Shown here piece by piece: positions 6,235 through 8,196 of a DNA stretch of 8,196 bases. A program made the position numbers and the translations under genes. The stretch's first letter is position 1, and each line of letters starts with the position of its first letter. Under the pieces are notes generated by a model. It saw only the letters and a list, made by a program, of their open reading frames with translations, made no database searches and was not told the DNA's origin. The stretch lies in NCBI GenBank assembly GCA_046498405.1, contig JAWOAS010000018.1, positions 1 through 8,196 of the forward strand, written 5' to 3'. The DNA is from T1Sed10-49 sp046498405 (GTDB taxonomy: Bacteria > Actinomycetota > Nitriliruptoria > Euzebyales > Egibacteraceae).

Positions 6235-6945
6235 ATGACCGACGCGCACCCCGAGCACGCCCCCGAGGCCCCCAGCGGGCTCGGGGGCGTGGTCGACCTC
6301 TCCGCCGAGGAGCTCGACGGCCTCGCGGCCGCGACGACGTTCCTGTCGCGGCTGCTGCTCGCCGCGCCGGGGGACGACGTGCTCGACGGCACCCGCGACC
6401 CCGCGCTGCTCGCGGACTGGCCGCTGCCGCCAAGCGAGGTCACCAGCCGCGGCCTCGAGCTCCTCGCGGCCTCGGCGGAGCGGGGCGAGGACGCCCGCGT
6501 CATCAAGCGCGACCACGCCCGGCTCTTCGTCGGGCCGGACACCCTGCTCGCACCCCCCTACGAGTCGGTGCACCGCTCCACCGATGGGCTCGTCTTCGAG
6601 AAGGAGACGATGCAGGTGCGGGCGTTCTACGCCCGCTTCGACCTCGCGGCCCCGCGGGCGGGGCGCGACCCCGACGACCACATCGGCCTCGAGCTTGCCT
6701 TCGTCGCCGCGCTCGCCACCCGCGCGCTCGACGCGCTCGAGGCCGGAGACGAGGCTGAGCGCGCCCGGATCCTTGACGCGCTGCGAGAGTTCCTCGACGA
6801 CCACCTCCTCGTCTGGGGACCCGACCTCATGGTGATGATCGGCGAGTCCGCCGACACCGCCTTCTACCAGGGGGTCAGCGCGCTGGGCTTCGGCACCCTC
6901 GAGCACCTCGCCGGGCGCGTCTTCGGGAGGGCGCTGCGGCCATGA
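6235..6945 (+). CDS. TorD/DmsD-family molybdoenzyme maturation chaperone
   Basis: A 236-residue cytoplasmic, probably all-helical, protein of the TorD/DmsD family, which binds Tat leaders of molybdoenzymes and delays export until the cofactor is inserted. Family marks are RDHARLFVGP (92-101) followed by PPYESV (107-112), the signature PDDHIGLELAFV (146-157), and DDHLLVW (188-194). The first ~20 residues are a Pro/His/Glu-rich extension not typical of the family. A GTG at 6289 would remove it but has no properly spaced ribosome site. The ATG at 6235 follows dmsC by 10 bases without a clear Shine-Dalgarno sequence, which suggests coupling to dmsC translation. The operon context makes DmsA the obvious client. 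The choice between the names dmsD and torD cannot be made from sequence, so none is given. Confidence 0.88.
   Translation: MTDAHPEHAPEAPSGLGGVVDLSAEELDGLAAATTFLSRLLLAAPGDDVLDGTRDPALLADWPLPPSEVTSRGLELLAASAERGEDARVIKRDHARLFVGPDTLLAPPYESVHRSTDGLVFEKETMQVRAFYARFDLAAPRAGRDPDDHIGLELAFVAALATRALDALEAGDEAERARILDALREFLDDHLLVWGPDLMVMIGESADTAFYQGVSALGFGTLEHLAGRVFGRALRP
6925..6930 (+). promoter_or_regulatory. Ribosome binding site of the fifth operon gene
   Basis: GGGAGG within the chaperone gene lies 11 bases before the ATG at 6942. The spacing is slightly long, but it supports this start together with the ATGA overlap. Confidence 0.5.
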
Positions 6946-8102
6946 CGGGCCAGGCGGCCGGTGGCGCGACGCTCGCCGAGCGGGTGCAGCCGCTGCTGGC
7001 CTGGGTCGCGCGCCAACGCGATCCCATCGAGCTCGAGCTCGCCTGCGCCGAGCACCCCGCACCCGAGCGCGGCACGAAGGGCCGGGCGGTCGTCGTGCTG
7101 CCGGTCTGCGCCGCCGAGCTTGCCGAGCACCTCCTCTACGAGCTCCTCGACCTCGGCGCCGAGCACGTGTGGGTGCGCACCGACGGCTGCGGTGACCCCG
7201 CCGCGACCGAGGCGCTGCTCGGCCGCGCCGGGCAGGTGCTCGCGGCCCTGGGGGCCGGCGACCGCGTGCGCTGCGAGCGGGAGCCTGAGCAGCAGCGCCG
7301 CCGCCGCGTCCTCGACGCGACGGTCATGGCGGTGAGCCGCCGACGGCTGCTCATGCTGCCCGAGTCCGACGCGACCCCCGACCCCGGCGCGAGCGCCCAC
7401 CGCCGGCTCGTCGCCGCGCTGCGCGCCCTCGCCGCCGCTGACGCCGACACCGCTCCCACCCCTGGTGGGGTTGACCAAGGAGACGCCGGTCCCGCCGCCG
7501 ACGCGGTCGACACCACTCCCACTGCTGGTGGCACCGACGCCGATGAGGCCGGTCCCGCCGCCGGGGCCGCTGCGGCCGCCGACGGCGCCCCGGGCGACCG
7601 CGGCGAGCCGGCCGACGGCGATCGCTCCGGCGCGGACGAGCCGCCGCCCTGTCCCGCCGACCTGCCCGGTCCGGGCCTCGCGCTGGTCTCGGAGGGCTGC
7701 ACCGCCTGCGGGGTCTGCGTGCGCGCGTGCCCCGAGGACGCCCTCGCCCTCGTCGATGTCGCCGAGACCGGTCCCGACGGCGCGACGGTGACGCGAACGG
7801 TCCTGCGGCAGTACCCGGCAGCGTGCGGCGGCGCCGGCGACTGCCTCGAGCTGTGCCCGGAGAGCGCCCTGTCCGCCCCGGAGCACTGGGGGCTCAACGC
7901 GCTGCTCGAGGACGACGTCGTCGACCTCGACGAGATCGCCAAGGCGGTGTGCCGCCGTTGCGGGACGACCTTCCCCGACACCGGCGCTGAGCTCTGCGAG
8001 GTCTGCGCCTTCCGGCGGGCCAATCCCTTCGGCGCGACGCTGCCGCCGGCGGTCGCCGCTCGCCTCGACCCCGACGTCGTCCGCAAGCTCGAGGGCCGCT
8101 GA
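6942..8102 (+). CDS. Multi-domain iron-sulfur protein: MvhD-like region, ferredoxin domain, zinc ribbon
   Basis: A 386-residue protein with no signal peptide or membrane helix, so probably cytoplasmic. Its start overlaps the chaperone stop (ATGA). Residues ~48-105 (VVVLPVC, then ELLDLGAEHVWVRTDGCGD) resemble the alpha/beta region of MvhD-like and related ferredoxin-associated proteins, with C35, C56, C83 and C111; this resemblance is by eye. Residues ~165-245 are an Ala/Asp/Gly/Pro-rich, probably disordered linker containing a 21-residue tandem repeat. A dicluster ferredoxin domain follows: C253-x2-C256-x2-C259-x3-C263-P, then C295-x2-A298-x2-C301-x3-C305-P, where alanine replaces one ligand. 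C337-x2-C340-x11-C352-x2-C355 is a rubredoxin- or zinc-ribbon-like motif near the end. I do not recognise a named family. By position it may help mature DmsA or supply electrons in the cytoplasm, perhaps as NapF does for NapA; that is inference. Confidence 0.85.
   Translation: MTGQAAGGATLAERVQPLLAWVARQRDPIELELACAEHPAPERGTKGRAVVVLPVCAAELAEHLLYELLDLGAEHVWVRTDGCGDPAATEALLGRAGQVLAALGAGDRVRCEREPEQQRRRRVLDATVMAVSRRRLLMLPESDATPDPGASAHRRLVAALRALAAADADTAPTPGGVDQGDAGPAADAVDTTPTAGGTDADEAGPAAGAAAAADGAPGDRGEPADGDRSGADEPPPCPADLPGPGLALVSEGCTACGVCVRACPEDALALVDVAETGPDGATVTRTVLRQYPAACGGAGDCLELCPESALSAPEHWGLNALLEDDVVDLDEIAKAVCRRCGTTFPDTGAELCEVCAFRRANPFGATLPPAVAARLDPDVVRKLEGR
7446..7571 (+). repeat. Two-copy 63-bp direct repeat in the linker of the iron-sulfur protein
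   Basis: The copies at 7446-7508 and 7509-7571 agree at 45 of 63 positions by hand count. Each encodes a 21-residue unit of the form DT-x-PT-x-GG-x-D-x3-AGPAA. The best-conserved part is GCCGGTCCCGCCGCC near the 3' end of each copy. The unit is in frame, so copy number can change without a frameshift. Confidence 0.75.
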
Positions 8103-8196
8103 GCCGCCCCCCGCACCCCCTCCGCCGCCCCGCGGCAGTGGCTGGGAGCCGCGCGCGGCGCGGCGAGTGGCGGGTCGCGGCGCTGTGAGCGACCGG
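8103..8196. other. Downstream flank of the dms operon
   Basis: This stretch opens with a C-rich run to about 8131. It then shows CGCGGC (8131-8136) able to pair with GCCGCG (8148-8153) across an 11-base loop, and a perfect palindrome GCCGCGCGCGGC at 8148-8159. No T-run follows, so an intrinsic terminator is not convincing. The last 12 bases, GTG AGC GAC CGG from 8185, could begin a new plus-strand gene, but no strong ribosome site precedes them and too little is visible to call it. Confidence 0.3.

Noticed and set aside
6289..6291. Alternative GTG start for the TorD/DmsD-type chaperone
   Set aside because: The only G-rich run before it ends one base upstream, too close to act as a ribosome site; the ATG at 6235 keeps the tight operon spacing.
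4800..6542. A 580-codon minus-strand open frame across dmsB, dmsC and the chaperone gene
   Set aside because: It covers three well-supported genes and its translation is Arg/Glu/Asp/His-rich with no recognisable family; a shadow of GC-rich codons.
8185..8196. Start of a further gene (GTG AGC GAC CGG)
   Set aside because: Only four codons are visible and no good ribosome site precedes them; mentioned in the flank entry but not called as a CDS.

Overview
The window is very GC-rich coding DNA with strong G/C preference at third codon positions and heavy Ala/Arg/Asp/Glu/Gly use. Together with strong purine-rich ribosome sites and gene content, this fits a high-GC Gram-positive bacterium (Actinomycetota). 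I cannot place it below phylum. No rRNA, tRNA, CRISPR array, insertion sequence or prophage gene is visible.

Layout. At the left edge (2-1201, +) is the 3' part of a gene for a HAD-type hydrolase fused to a HerA/DUF87-like P-loop ATPase, whose start lies outside the window. It converges, after only 19 bases, on mobB (1221-1862, -), a GTP-binding accessory protein of molybdopterin guanine dinucleotide cofactor synthesis. A 319-base divergent intergenic region (1863-2181) holds several inverted repeats, including a CRP/FNR-type GTGA-N6-TCAC site just upstream of the next operon.

From 2182 to 8102 (+) runs a tight five-gene operon for a membrane-bound DMSO-reductase-type enzyme. It encodes DmsA (Tat-exported catalytic molybdoenzyme subunit), DmsB (four-cluster iron-sulfur subunit), DmsC (eight-helix quinol-oxidising anchor), a TorD/DmsD-type maturation chaperone, and an uncommon 386-residue iron-sulfur/zinc-ribbon protein. 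Spacings are 17, 3 and 10 bases and a 4-base ATGA overlap, so the genes are probably co-transcribed and partly translationally coupled. The last 94 bases are mostly non-coding and may contain the first codons of another gene.

How the genes fit together. MobB would assist attachment of GMP to molybdopterin to give the bis-MGD cofactor. The TorD/DmsD protein would guard the DmsA twin-arginine leader until cofactor is loaded. DmsA-DmsB would then be exported folded and held on the outer face of the membrane by DmsC. Electrons would flow quinol -> DmsC -> four [4Fe-4S] clusters of DmsB -> the DmsA cluster -> Mo -> substrate (DMSO, or another S- or N-oxide). The fifth protein is predicted to stay in the cytoplasm. 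Its place next to the chaperone suggests a maturation or electron-supply role, but this is inference. It is the least explained part of the window: an MvhD-like N-terminal region, a low-complexity linker with a 63-base direct repeat, a ferredoxin domain in which one cluster-binding cysteine is replaced by alanine, and a C-terminal zinc ribbon.
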